Source of the DNA: Leptidea sinapis
Lineage: Eukaryota; Arthropoda; Insecta; Lepidoptera; Pieridae
NCBI RefSeq assembly: GCF_905404315.1
Contig: NC_066312.1
Coordinates: forward strand, 3,149,001 to 3,213,000
Length of the DNA: 64,000 nucleotides
Direction of reading: 5' to 3'
Of the stretch, positions 38,301 through 53,300 are shown in pieces (within the stretch, counting starts at the first letter, position 1; each line of letters opens with the position of its first letter). Below the pieces are notes generated by a model. It worked only from the letters and a program-made list of their open reading frames with translations. It had not been told where the DNA came from and searched no databases. The translations under genes were made by a program, and so were the position numbers.

Positions 38301-41300
38301 TTTTTAAGCAATGTATATTATCTTTAAAATTGATTCAATAACCCGTTACGATCGCTAGTATTTAGTGACAGTAATGTAGTAACCACAATTCAACGGTATT
38401 ATAGAGATAACTGTTTATTTGTTTATATAATTTTGAAATATAATTCATCACCGTCACTAAAATAAAATTTCCTTTAATCCCAGCCGTCCGCGTCGCGAGG
38501 AACGCTCCTACTTGAAAAGCAGCACTCAAGTATGTTTTGTGAGCGGGGAGAATGTTTAAGCTTCCCTCTGCTATAGAACTGCATATGTATAGACAAACAT
38601 ACATCTGTCGACCCAGCTATCATTCAGTTATTGTACTTACTACTTTATTTACGATTGTCGTGTCTGATAATGTTTTCATCTAAATCTAGACAAATCAATT
38701 TAATTAAAGCGCCTATTTGCAAATATGAATGTAAAGATTTTGCAAAGTTTATGTAAATTTTTAACATTTTTGTTTGTGTGTAGGTTGTACTTGTGCCAGC
38801 TTGTATCTGAAACAATTGGACTTTACTTATTGTATTATTATATTTATTATTAGAAACTAAAAATTTAATGAAATTAAAAGGTTCTCCGAAATAAAGTTTG
38901 TTTTGTTAGTAATAGGGACAATGGTCAGATGATATTTAAATAATTGTTGTATTATAAATTTTGTAATGTAGTATACGTTATTACATTCTTGTACACAAAA
39001 CTGGGTATTTAATGGTACTGAGCTGTTTCATCTAGTGTTTTTTTTATGACAATAAGGGACGAAACGAGCAGGACGTTCAGTTCATGGTAATTGATACGTC
39101 CTACCCATTACAATGCAGTCAAGATTCTTGAAAACCCCAAAAATTCTGAGCGGCACTACAACTGCGCCGGTCATCTTGAGTCATAAGATGTTAAGTCTCA
39201 TTTGCTCAGAAATTTCACTAGCTACGGCGCTGTTCAGACCGAAACACAATAATGCTTTAATACACGTTTCTGATTCACGACAGAAATAGGCGTCGTTGTG
39301 GTACCCATAATATAGCCGGCCGGAGGCCGGAGCCTCCCACTGGTGTAGATTTCAGTTCACTTGTGTCTTATTCCAACGGTTTTTTTTATTTAAGAGGAGA
39401 AACGGGAAGATGTTCACGTCACAAGATGCCACCGACTTTGGACTTTTGTAACACCAGAGGTCACTAAGCTTGAATATCTCTGAGTCGTATCGGTTCGGTA
39501 AAACTGCAGCCTGTAAATGTGGTAGGCCCCCGGATAGTCCATAGACAGAGCGAAATACAGGCGCAACGCTATTTCACATTGGTTGTAACTTTTAAGTGGG
39601 AGGTTCTCTTCTTCGGGCGTGCTGACACAACCGAATTGGTTGTGTCTTTTAGGACGCCACATGGCCACTCAAAAACTTGATTTGTCAGACTTACCTTGTC
39701 CATTGATTGTAAAGGAAATAAACGCAGACGAAGTAAGGGGCGGCCGCCAGTAACGTGATACTTTAAATGATAGATCGCGACGATCAAGTAACGTGAGAAT
39801 AATAGGAATGATAATAATCATTTTCACATTCCTGCGCTCCATAATTCTCTGAGCCTATGTTAAATTGTTTGCGTGCAACATTACCACTTGTCTGTGTTCA
39901 ACATTTGAAACGCAACGCTTCATTATTATTTTTAATCGAAATATTTCTTATTGTTTCTGTTTTTATACCTAAAATATATTTTAATACACTTGCTGTCAGA
40001 ATTTCGGTCTGTGTATCTAATGCGGTTTACGAGATACAGCTCTCTGACAGACAGACTAAGAGAGTCTCAGTTCCTGTTCTGGTGCGGAAACCTGTCAGTT
40101 GAGACTATTGATACATCCCTTATTTGTCACATAATCTTTGATCGTCGGTTGTTAGGCTTCCAGCTTCATCTCAATTCTCATTACTCTCTCGCCAGCGGCG
40201 TGTCGCTATTTCGCTAACTCGCAACTAGCAGTCTGCTACCGGCATACGACGCGGAGGCACGTCCATTCCGCGGTTGGATTCCCGCCGCACTCATTAATTC
40301 CGCGACCGACTATATACTGTTTTTGTTTTGTTTATGTATGGTGCTTATATCGTGATTCGCGACCTTACGCATTGTCCAAAAATCCAATATTATATGTTTA
40401 CATGGTTCTGTTTATTTACTTAACATTATTATAAACGCTTTAATCAATTAGACATTGTTGTTGTTCATTATAAAAATCAAAGTTAATCATTAAAATTATA
40501 ATAAAAGAGAAAAAAACGAAAATTAAAATAACCTATTAACTTACTATCTCGTTTTTAACGAGACTATTGTTAAATGGTGATCTGAAAACAAATCGCGTTT
40601 ATACTCTCTCTACCTTTAGAGTTCCTAGGGAGGAAGAGGTTAAATTGACTTTAATGTGACGACCCAGATTTGCAATTATTTATTTCAATATGCCGACTAT
40701 AATTGATGGAAAGTTTTTTATATTCATTAATTTGCTCAATTATATTATGTAAAATTTCAAGATAACACTTATATATCCAGTGCTTCGTGAGTATAATCGG
40801 AATAATAATTTAATAATTGAATGAAAATTTCTTGGGTAAGTTTAATTGTAGCTCTATCTTAAAATGATACTTGGCGAGGTATTTTTTATAAAGGTTAAAT
40901 GTCTTATAATGAAATCCCAGCCTAGGTTCAGATATCGTCCCCAAAGTACCATAAGTAATGGCTTTGTTTACTTAACTGCACATTATCTACCAGTGTTTCC
41001 CAAACATTGTAGGTACTTTACTCTGCCCCGTTTCAGACCCACTTAATACTGTTAAACCCAAGCTGGCTCTATTAGGTAAAATGATACTCATTTATTTATT
41101 GTTTTCAAAGTTTTATCTTATTGTCTTTTTTTTAAACAAGCTTGTTGCGACGCGGTATTTTTTTTTTGTAGGCCCGTAACGGGTCGCCGCCGGGCATATG
41201 AGAAACGCTGATCTACACGATGAGGCGTTAAGTCCTGGGTGTTAAGTCGAAAATATTATTAAAAACAAATATTTTTAGTCAAGTAGGTTTATAAAGGACT

Positions 41301-44300
41301 TTTAATCGTCGTAATAGTTTTCTTGACTGTTAATTCCACTAATATTGTGTTGTGTTGATGTCTTTAATCAATTCGACATGACACAGTCTCGTGCTAGAAA
41401 AAACGAGTCAACATGTTCTGAGGATGCCTCGTGTAGAGTCGACACGTGTTTGTTACACGTGTCAAATTGATACGACATATCTTGACCGAATCAACACTAA
41501 AGTAACTCGTTACATATTTGGATAATTATTTCGCAAAGTAACGCCAAAATCAGTAAATTTTCTGTAGTCTTTTATTTTTTTACACTATTACCGATTCCTA
41601 AAGCTGGGATTTCTATGTATGATAACATTCGTCCAGTAGCTCCAGTATTGCTCTTTAGAAAATCATTTTAGTAAAATAATAATACAAGTAGTATTTTTGT
41701 CTTTAGATATGGAATTACACTAACAACTATTGATAAGAACGCAAATAGTGGGAGTTTTTGCGCCTTTGTCTTTTTATATTTATTTATAATTAAAACGCTG
41801 GCCGTGATCCGTGACCCTCATGCTTCGCTTATACCCTAAACACATGATAGGATATGGTACGGCCGAACCATCTTACGTGGTCCGATAGGAGACCATATTC
41901 GATGGTATGTCGCATTGTCCATCGAACTAAATTATTGATATTGCCTTCGAGACCGTAGCAAGTACGACGCCTGACCAATTGGTGCGAGGCGCCTACCGGA
42001 TCATCCGATGGTCCAGTCGGACCAAATCCGAACATATCTTTAGGCTTTAAAAAATAACATTATTTAAATTAAATTACTTATATGAACGAATTATAAATAC
42101 TCGAAATCCCAAATACCTAAATGAACATCTCTCAATATATAGTTTAGCTAACATGTTCTATAATTTCACAATTCTTTGATATAAGCAAATTATTATCTGT
42201 ACGTGAATATTAAAATAGTCTATATTATCAATAGGCGCCACACCAAACATTTGTGAATTTAGCTGATTTTTTTATTTACATTTTTTTATTGACATTCTAT
42301 GTGTGTTTTTTATTTTTGCTTGTGTATCGGAGAAATGCACAAACTAATGCTTAAAATATATGCAATCACTTTTGAATTACGTTATGAACAGATTGGAATG
42401 AAACATAAACTAAATGTTACGGGGAATCGCACTTACAGCACGAAATAAAAAACAAGTGTAACTTTAGGCCAATTACAAGTTGATGCTTCAAATAGGATAA
42501 AAGATTAGAATTAGATTATTAATCTAGGTGTGTACATGCCATTTACATAATTACTACAAACTACTAATATTTACAAAAGAAATTGTAAAATGGCGCCTAG
42601 CATTAGCAGGATTGCTCGAGAACAAGTGGGAATCGCTACGAGAGAAATAAAACTTATTCATCATTTGCCCGTTAGATTTGTGTGCACAAATAATAAGACA
42701 AACTGATAAACAAACAAATATTCTCAAACAGGTTTACAAGTTTATTATAATATACTATATACCCTACAATTTTGATTTCTGTGAATTATTTGCAGTTTCT
42801 GTATGTACGGTAGACACAGAACTCTGTCAGTCTGCACTGGCGTTTTTTGGTTTTGTGATTATTTATATAATACAAACACAGACTGACCTTCATCATAGAT
42901 TAGGGAATGGACCCCTTATTGATGTACTGGTGTAGGTATGATTGAGTTTCCGCCTTTTGGCACCCCAAAACATGGCTACCTTATAACAGGGGTCGTCTGA
43001 CATACACAAGGTTTTGTGTGCGCTCCCTAAAATTACAGATACAGCCGAATGAATAGAAAAGATTAAGAATGTTTCTCTAAATGTGGGTTATTATAATGGC
43101 TAAGCATTGAACATTAATATATAATACGATTTTCTCGTGTATACTTCAAATTAAGTATAGGTATAAAGAATTTTATCAGATATTTACAGATTACAAACTT
43201 TACATCGGTTTAGTCTGTATTGAATTTGAAAGCAATTGTGTGGTTTTTATGAAGTGATTTTTTTATCACAAAGGAACATATTAATAACAACATAATAATC
43301 GAAGTTAAAAACAATTTTATATATTACTAGCTGACCCAGCAAACGTTGTATTGCCATATAAAGTAACAAAAAAAAACTCAATAATTAAAATTTTTCTGGT
43401 ATCAAAAATAGATGACGACCGATTCTCAGACCTACCAAATATATAGTAGGTACATAAAATTTATCGTACTACAATAATTAATATATTCGATTACCATCTT
43501 GCAATATTGCGGATCTATTAACGGAACAGAATAATATAATTAATGCGATACATAAATAGGTGTTGAACGAAGATGGGTGAACATTTGAAGTTGTATTTAT
43601 TTTTTAATGCTGAATCATAATAAAAATAATTTGAAATTTGCCGAAAAAATGATGTTGGCCGATTCTCATACCGACCCGACATACACACAAAATTTTATAC
43701 AAATTTTTAGCCGTTTCGGAGGAGTTTGGTAATAAACACCGCGACACGAGAATTTTATATATAAGATATTCCTTTTTCATAAAAAAAAAGTATTAAAAAA
43801 ACTATTATCTTTGTTATGCGAGGAACTTATTGCACAGTTTTCCCGAGGACCTTCAAGCATAAGCCAAGTATCATCTTAAAGGCCGGAAACGCATTTCTTG
43901 ACCCCTGGTGTTACATAAAAAAAACAATATTTTCATACAAGCTTCCAACTCAGGTACTTTAGCACACTTTGCAGTACTGGAAAGGATGCCTTCCCTCTGT
44001 AAGAGGATCCTTTGACAGGACAACACCACCCAAAATGTTCATTACTAAGAACTATCAATTGTGGAATATTCGGCTAGGTCGACCTCAATAATTTTTACAT
44101 CTTTCTCTAAATATATAAATATAGAAAGAAAAATACAGAAAACTATAAAAATATAACAGGTTGTCACAACACTTCGGTAGTCATGCCCAACGTATTAGAA
44201 CATTAGTTATGAAGAATTAAATGGCGTGGCTTCAGTTATACAGTGCCCTCGATTTATATGACACCAATAACTGGATATTAAGTTTTTTAAAATTTCTTAA

Positions 44301-47300
44301 AATTTGACGGAAATCGACCCTAATGATTTTGTCCAATAAATTACAGCCTGTATTATTGGACCAATGGACTCTGTTGCTGTTATGGATCACTCTTTGCAAG
44401 AATATTATTAATTTGTTAGTTTTACACGGAAGAAAACTCACTTTTCTTTTCAAACTATTTGTTAGAAATTTTACTTTTTTTTGTTTATATTCTATAGAGG
44501 ATAAATCCTGTCATAGTATCAAATGCAGTAAGATCATTCGAGAGACGTATAAACTTATGCATTGGAGTCCACAGAAACCATTTTGAGCAACTTTTAGGTA
44601 GGTAAAAGTGTGATATGGAAAGCAATTTGTATTGATTTTCGATTTGCTTTCATTTTTAATAATACATATTTTTGCTAAGATTGATCCTTATCAGCACCAG
44701 AGTCCATTGGTTCAATAATACAGGTTGTAATTTTTTGGAAAAAGTCGTTGGGTCGATTTCCGTAAAAGCTTCAGGAAATTTTAATGAACTAAATATGCAG
44801 TTGTTGGTTTCTTATAAATTGAGGGCATGATTCCTTCCACGACTTTTCTCTAAGTCTCCTAGTTTCTGACTTGGCCATCACAGCCCTTCTCAAACAACCA
44901 CCCTGTAGATGTAGGACATGCGCATACTAATTATTACCCTAGGCTCTTGAACAGCCCTCTTCATGTACGGTCAGTGCATGCCCGCTACATTATAATGGAG
45001 AGCACCTATGTCGATGCAAGTAATATGAAACTATTTTATATTCCTACCTATCTTCCTGATGTTACTAACAGTTTGGATGGCCACTTTCCATTAGAAAATT
45101 CTTATAATTTCTACAAGAAGATACTGCTGTTTTATTATGCATATGTTTATTTAAATTGATTCTCCTTAATTGCGTCTACCGGAAGTCGCAGTGTGGACCG
45201 ACGATCTGGTCAAGATCGCTGGAATACATTAAATGAGGGAAGCGCAGGACCTATCGTCGTGGAGATCCTTGGTGCGTCTTAATAATAAATAATCTTACGG
45301 CTAATGATGATAATGAAATGACTTCATGACTAAATAATTAAAACTTCTTAGATTAGCTAGCGTACACAAGCTAACATGTAAAAAGTTTTAAAAGTGCGGT
45401 TTTCAAGGAAACATTCTTCCGCGTACAACCAAGCTGTGGAATGAGCTTCCTTGTGCAGTGTTTCCAGGACGATACGACATAGACCTTCAAAACAAGCGTG
45501 TACATTTTTTAAGGGCAGGCAACGCTCTTGTGCCTCTGCTATTGCAGGATAATGTGGGCGGCGGTGATCACTTAACATCAGGTGACCCTCACGCTCGTTT
45601 GTCTCTACCTCTTGCTCTACCTCATAAGTATAACCAGTATAATTAGTTTTTTGAAAAAAAAAAAGTTATAAAGTGATATATGTAAAGATAAAGTAAAAAG
45701 CTGTTTAATTGATATTCAATTTTCTGTAATCAGTGTATATATAGAGATTCTTCTCTAAAACAAATATAAAAGATGTCATAAAGATTTCTCATGAGATTTT
45801 CCACAAGTGAGATTGCTATTAGTAATTGTCTAGCGTGAGTAGCCGATATCGATGTTATTGAACGATGCGTGAGACAGCTCTAGCTTGGCTTCAATATTCG
45901 CAACTTGGTATCTCTCCTTTTACGTTTTTCTCCCCCGGGGCTCTATAATAACAGAAAGCGCGCCGCTTGCGTCCCTCTTCTAACAATTCATACCATCAGA
46001 CAGTTCCATAGGTCTGTCGCAATACCCTCAGGCTGCCATCGATCGTGAAAAATGCAAACATTATAATATTTGTCATGCGATTTTTCATTTGATTTGTATG
46101 AGAAGAAACACTGTTGTATTTGACCCTCGTGTTCCGTTTTGGCTTTACTTATTGATATTATAAAATACAGACCACGCCGAAAACGCAGAAGGGCGCCGTA
46201 GCTAGTGAAATTACTGGGCAAATGAGACTTAACATCTTATGTCCCAAGGTGACGAGCGCAATTGTATTGCCGATCAGAATTTTTGTGTTTCTCAAGAATC
46301 CTGAGTGGCACTACATTGTAATGGGCAAGGCGTATCAATTACCATCAACGAGACATCCTGCTCGTCTCGTTCCTTATTTTCATAAAAAAAGACGTTAATT
46401 AAATACGTTGAGATGATGCATGATAAGTATGGTGTGGTATATACCAACAAGAAGACTCGCACCTATTTTGCGCTGTGCGAAAATTCTTCCAGAAACCACA
46501 GCTTACTTCCGGGAGGGTGTTTGGGGTGCCAAGATGTTGAGATGATGCACGAGTAAACAAGTGACTTATTTGTCACTGTCAAAATTTGTGTAGCCAAAAG
46601 TTATAACAAATATTAACATTAAGCCGATACGAACTTTAGAAGTTTTAGCTCACATCAAACATCTCTTCGGGCCCTTTCGCCCTTGTAATAAAAACAACGT
46701 TGTGTGCTAAAGTAAAGACTACAACGACAGAAATGAAATTTTCATGACGATGAGGTTAATTATACGAAAGCAACTCTGCTCACTGAGCGAGAATCTCTTA
46801 GTGCCTTTTCACATGCATACGGTCACGATACTCACTACTAGTTATTTCGAGCCGACTTTAACCGAACGTTACATAGCCTAACGTGACAAAAACTTTATTT
46901 AGCTCAGTCTCATAATCAGCGCGTCTGAAGGTTTCACTTCAATAATTAGCATCTGCGCAAGAATTACATACATTTAGGAAACGGGCAGCAGCTACATAAA
47001 AGCCTTGCGTATGATTAAATATCAATTAAGCTTTGTTCTAGTTGTAATATAGTATTATTAAACGTGATGTGTACTTGATCCGTATCCGTTGAGGCGTTAT
47101 CATTCAATCGCTACACCCACGTTCCATATTCTAGAGAACAGTTATAGTAAGGATGGCCGCAGCTCGAGTCGTTCGCGTTGTCGGGAAGTCGACAACAATG
47201 GCTGATGGCTCGCGAGTGATTTAAATTGTCTCACAATCGTCGTTTCCGCCGCGCCTCTCGTACAGACTGTTTGGGAGACACTCCGCCTCCAAAGTCACCC

Positions 47301-50300
47301 ACACCCCCCTTCAAGCCACTTGTTAAAATACTTGCGGAGAGCCTCTTGACAAATACCGTCCCTCGTGGTCTATGTAATCTTTCTTTTGGTGATCAAAAGT
47401 GGATGATTAATCTTGGTTTCGTTCAAGTAAAACAGAATTACGCAATTGAATGAAGTTTCTAATTAGATAGTGTGAGTGTTATGAAAAACTTGCACATACT
47501 TCTCCTATCACAAGTTGTGGTCTGTGGTCTGTCCTTTTAGCCTGTCTTGACGCGAATATTGGATATTATAAATTTTTAATTTAAGCGATATTAAACATCA
47601 AATTTTGACTTTTATGTTTATTTTACATACCATGTAACACGCCTAACATTATTTTTACTAACATTGGTGACATACATAATAATTATGCATAATATTATGT
47701 AAGTCATATATGTTATGCATTATCTGATTTTGAACGGGATTCCCGGCGCGTGACTTCAACTTGAGTCAAAGATTTAACTGAGATTTTAAGTTTATGATTA
47801 TACTATATTATAGCTGGATCATGGTAAAAATGTAATTTGTTGATGTTTTCTGAGTCGCGTCGCGGTCTCGCGTAATCTGAACTCTCTCACGGCTATTTAG
47901 TTTCGCCGCTATAATTATTGCATCGCTAACCTTATCCCAATGCTTACATAACTCATCGCTTATTCACGGTATTTCTAACATTTTCATTTTTCAACCACTT
48001 GCAAAATCGGATGATAGTTTACCTATTGTACCATTGTATTTACTTCGATTAACGCGAGTTATAACACAGTGAATTGAAAATACTTGAGAGTTGAAACGCT
48101 AAAAATTCTAAATGAATTTCATAGTTCCCACACACTAAGATTGGGACACTCCGCCATATTGATGACGTCAATGTGACATCAGGTCCAGGCATACACTTAA
48201 AAATTACCAGTAAACTGAAGACTGTCGCTCGTCACGCACACGATGATATGATAAGTTTCCGGTACCGTTCAATTTTGTGGGAATTATAATATTTATTATA
48301 TATTTGTTTTTCAACACTAATTTCTAATCGATCCCCGTGACAACGCCAATCGGAAATTTAGTGGAACATCAGGAACCGATACCGATAAATGGATGTTATA
48401 TCCCAAAATATTTATTTTTAATTATTCAATTGCAGATGCGGGTTGACAATACTTAAAAAAATGTTTCTATTAAAATTTTATGTCTTTTATAATCTGCTCT
48501 GTAGCTATGCAATCGTGATCCTGAGTTTGTAATAGAAGGCACAATGTTGTGGAATAATAATGTAGAGTCGGGATTGTGCTTATCTTTTCACTCGAGAATG
48601 TCTATTTCTCTGCTAATCCTGTATAATTTAACCTTTTGTACCATTTTCCATACGCTTCGCAAGTTTTAATAACGTCTGTTACCCACCGGTATTGGACTGT
48701 CTGGTTATGGCTCTTCTTTATTGAAAGTTTTCTCTGCTTTACAAAACACACTTAAAGAAAAGTGTGTTTGTTTCCGAATACCAGTGATATTATGCTGAAT
48801 TGAACGAACTTTGATTCAGGGTGGATCACAGCTATGAGTAGTTCTATTTTGTATTAAAACTTAAAGAAAGAGTTTATCGAAATAAATAAATATGATAATA
48901 TAATATATATGTACATGTATAAATAATATTATAATTATTATCGTCACTGGGGTGTGTCGTTTGTCCACTGTGGTTTTCAAGAAAATTCTTCTTTAATTCT
49001 TCATCTTTTTATTACCTTCAAATCCTTCGCACAAAGCGCGTCACGTTCTCCGATCGAAATGGGTGGTTCTGCAAATGTGAACTAAACTCAAAGATAAAAA
49101 TCACAATGTGATAGTACTAATGTTATTCCGAAATACCTGGAAATAGCGCTTAAGATGAGCATCCACATTTTAGTTCCGCTAGGCAGAAGGTTACGATATG
49201 AACTAAATAGGGCTGCCACTTTTACTTTTATGTAAAGAAAAACGTTCATTGCTTATTAAAGACAGAAAAAATAGACACATGGGTTAGCATAATGCACATT
49301 ATTAATAAAGGTTACTAGTTATAGTATATTTAACTTTGAAAAAATAGTAACGACTGCTTAACAGCTGCCCAGCATCTTGTGTTTATATAACTAAAAATAT
49401 TATGAATAAGTAAACATGTAATTAATTTCTTATCAGGTTTACAGGCACTTATTTTTCTGTCTCGCTAATAGCTCATTGATACAAAAATATTCTCTGCGAA
49501 AGTAAGGTGGCAGGAACCGACGGATCCGCAAGTTTCGATCATGTTCTGCAATAATCGATATACTATCTATTATTCCGAATTCTTACATTCTTACGTTTTT
49601 ATTTAAATACATGTCAATCATGTGGGATAACGCAAATCATACGAAAAAAAGTTTTTTAGCGTATTTTATTGTTATCATACAGAGCTCTTCTCTGTATGAT
49701 AACAATAAAATAAGAGTATAATTATCAAAAACTTTGAAAAGAAAGTAGGGGTGGCAACCCTAGAAACAAACTTGATACGGTTAGGCAAATTTAAAGGTTA
49801 GGTTAAGATTAATTTTAGTAGTAAACTGCTCTAGTTGTAATATTATCAGTATACAAATACAAAACAATTACTGAATGATTTATTTAGTGCGTGTTTAGTT
49901 TTTGTTGAGATTCTAAGGTGAAATCAGAAATAGAAACTCGCCTCGATGTGATAATATTACGCCGGCGTCGCACATTGCCGGTTCTCACATTCAATTGATC
50001 AATATGATGACAACGTGAGTTAAGATCACATGGAAATATGAGAAAATGGATTAAGTTTTCACTGATTCTTAGTTACTCAGTTTTTTTCTAGTCTTTTTTT
50101 ACAGAAAGATGCAAACTACTGCATACTGTTTGTGTATACCTCTCGCACCGTCTTATACGGTTACAAATTAACTACGTTTAATTTAAGATTAAGACACTGA
50201 CATCCCCTGAAATCATCATCATCATCCATTGTATAGTGTCCTATGTGTCCATCAGTATCGGCATTGAATAGGGTTTTTGAATTTAATCACAGAAGTTATT

Positions 50301-53300
50301 TGTGCGGCATTGCTCTAGTCATTGAACGTAGTATGTCTAGCTCTTAGCGTTTCGTAGATGTCGTAGGACAGATTATTTCGAAGAGCTATATTACCAATTA
50401 CAAGTTTTTCAATATATTATTATATACGATATTTCTTGCGTCTGAACTACTGTCACCTGTTAAATGTCGGCCAATGCCACGCGATGGCGATTTTAGTTGG
50501 ACAACTGCTAAATCGCTTGCGACTTGAACGGTCTGAGCATACTTTGAAGAAAATCAAAACAATAAATATCAATTCAATCGAAGTTAGAAACATGACATTG
50601 GATACGTCTGAACTTTTAACTATCAATGTTGGTTATATAAGGACAAATTCAAGAAAAATAAATCAAATAGACTCTAGTATTTTAAAATGATCATGATGTT
50701 AGGACGCTATTTTTATATCTAGAGCTATCATCCGATTAGCCAATGCCCTGGGATGCAGATATGTTGCTCCTAATCTTGGTCTTACCTAAATCCCAATCAC
50801 ATATTCTGAACTTACCTAAATAAACATTCTTTTTTCGTTACTTTTCTTTTAATAATATTCACAAATTTTTTATTGTGATAATATTTCACCAATACAAGTT
50901 AATACACTACCGGAGCTTTCCAATGTCCGCCATCTTTGCTACCAATGTTAAAGCGATTTAATCGAACCGTCCGCGTCTGTGCAGTTTCGTTCGAATTTGC
51001 TTTAAATTTTTTGTTGCAACAAACGTTGCTCGTTAAAATTACTCCGTGTGAACCCTTTTAAGTAAGAGTAGATTATGTTAAACCTAAGTTTGTTTGTTGC
51101 TATTTACATTTTAACCACACAACCGATGAAATACATTTAATATGTATTTATTGCCGAAAATGAGATGTGTTTAAGTGTTTTTCATTTATGCAATGGTCGC
51201 ATTCGCTCGACTTGATTCTTCGAGTACCATACATGGTAACTTTATATTGTTCACACATCTACACAACCTACTGTTTATATTACAACATTATGAGCCCTAT
51301 TTTTGGTCTGCCTTTTGTTACAACGTCACGCGTCTTTCACTGACGTAACACAATACATATTTGTAATATCGGAAAGGGAGTATCGAAAATGTTCTCACAA
51401 TACCGACGCCAGTCTTAGGGCCTCCTCCTTTGTCATAATATTTTTCCTTTCGGTGGCACACAATAAAACCAAACATTAGGCATTGAGAAAAACATATTTC
51501 TATTAAGGTGAGTGTTTCTATTGCCTATTAAGATGACTTAGTGTATTAGTAGGAGGGTCGATTAATTTATTTTGCTGGTCTTTTTAAAATTGGCAGCGCG
51601 AACGCTCAAGTGAGAGTTGATTGCTGAGAATACTGTGTGATTGATACAGTGCTCTATCTTAAAAATAGTAGACTCAAAATGCCGCAGAGCAAGCATCATT
51701 CAGCTTAATACTATTAAAGGGTTTTAAAAAAATAATTGTCGCTAATTTGACTCTCTCTTGATTGACTTGGGAGCTGCAGCTCAGATTTTCAGACCGGAAA
51801 TAATGCAAAATAGTTGGTCTTATAGTCTGAGAATGACGTAAGAATATTTGATATTGAATAATGATCAATAATATTAACATTTGAAATAGGAAGGATTTTT
51901 TTAAATCCCTAGGTATTTCTAGCATAATTTTATAGTACAAACTTTAGTAATAAGAAATTAATTGTTTAGGTATACTTTAGTTTTTATTATAAATGTCAAT
52001 AAGGTTTCTATTTTTATAAAGTTATATTTTATAATATTTCTTATATATAATTTAATTAAATTTATTTTTAAACAACACAAATAAATACATATTTGTAATG
52101 TATTACATAATATTATGTATCATATTTTTAATGCCTTATAGTCACTCAGTTATTTATAGTACAATATTAATTACTTATAATATATACTACAGTAAAATGT
52201 CCGCTCGTGATACTTTACTTCTTTGATATTTTTATCGAGAAAAGTTTACTTCAATCTTGTTTTATTTGGAACGATAACTAACAACTAACTAACTTATAAC
52301 TCGTGACGGCAAACCAATTACTCAGAAATAGAGAAGAAACAGATAGATTTTTTTAAAGCGCTTGAGAATTGAAAGCAGGTACTTAGCCGATGTCCATCGA
52401 AATAGCATAAACGTGTTTGAATTATAAGCACGTTTTGATATTACAGACATTGCATTTCAATGTTGTCAATAAATTTCCTATGTGGCTCTACATGCTTTGC
52501 AATATATTTGTATTCACTGTTTAGTTGCGGTACCTTCTTATTCACTTTCGCTTACTCTCGCCGTGATGTGTAGCGAATTTATATGTCCGACAGACCTTCT
52601 CAGACGTTGTATAATAATAACAAATAATGAAACACTGGCAACTATTATATATCGCGCCCAATTGTAATTTAAACCATTCAGGGCCTATCAAATACACGCA
52701 CGAAATCGGTCCAGCCATTTAGTGACATACGCATGTACCAAGTACAGAAGAATGGTTGATTTACAAAGTTGTTAATGTATCGAAATTGAGTAAATTGTGA
52801 GTCTTTCATTGACTACACTAAAATGTAAACATACTGCTAAACACTGTAGGGTTCAGCAGTTTTATTTTCAAAGTTAACCTTGTACTTCAAACCTCAGCTT
52901 GTGTTATTTTTATACCCTCAAGACTATTTGTTTATGAGATATAATTTCACAGGATTTAAAACTCTTTTTAAATTGTCTTTTAATCATAATAATGTAATAT
53001 TCTCTTCCTCTCCTGAGTTCTTCTAAACCACGCATATATGTACAGTTTTCTTAGGACTTTTAAAGATGTCAATATTTTTCGAATGGTAAAACAAGTGTTG
53101 GTTTAATATAATATCTTAATTTTCAAAACACTTTCTGGCAAATCCGTATTAACATGTCTTTAAGGTTAAGGGCAGTAAGCACATATACACAAGTTTATCG
53201 ATAAATTATATTGAATAGGCAACCCATACGAATCCTTCGTACTTAATGAAAGAATCCAACAAAATGCTGATATGAAGCGCATAATAAAACCGTCTATGGT

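Noticed and set aside
39951..40217. 88-codon ORF in intron 13
   Set aside because: No family resemblance, no splice phase support; composition alone could produce it.
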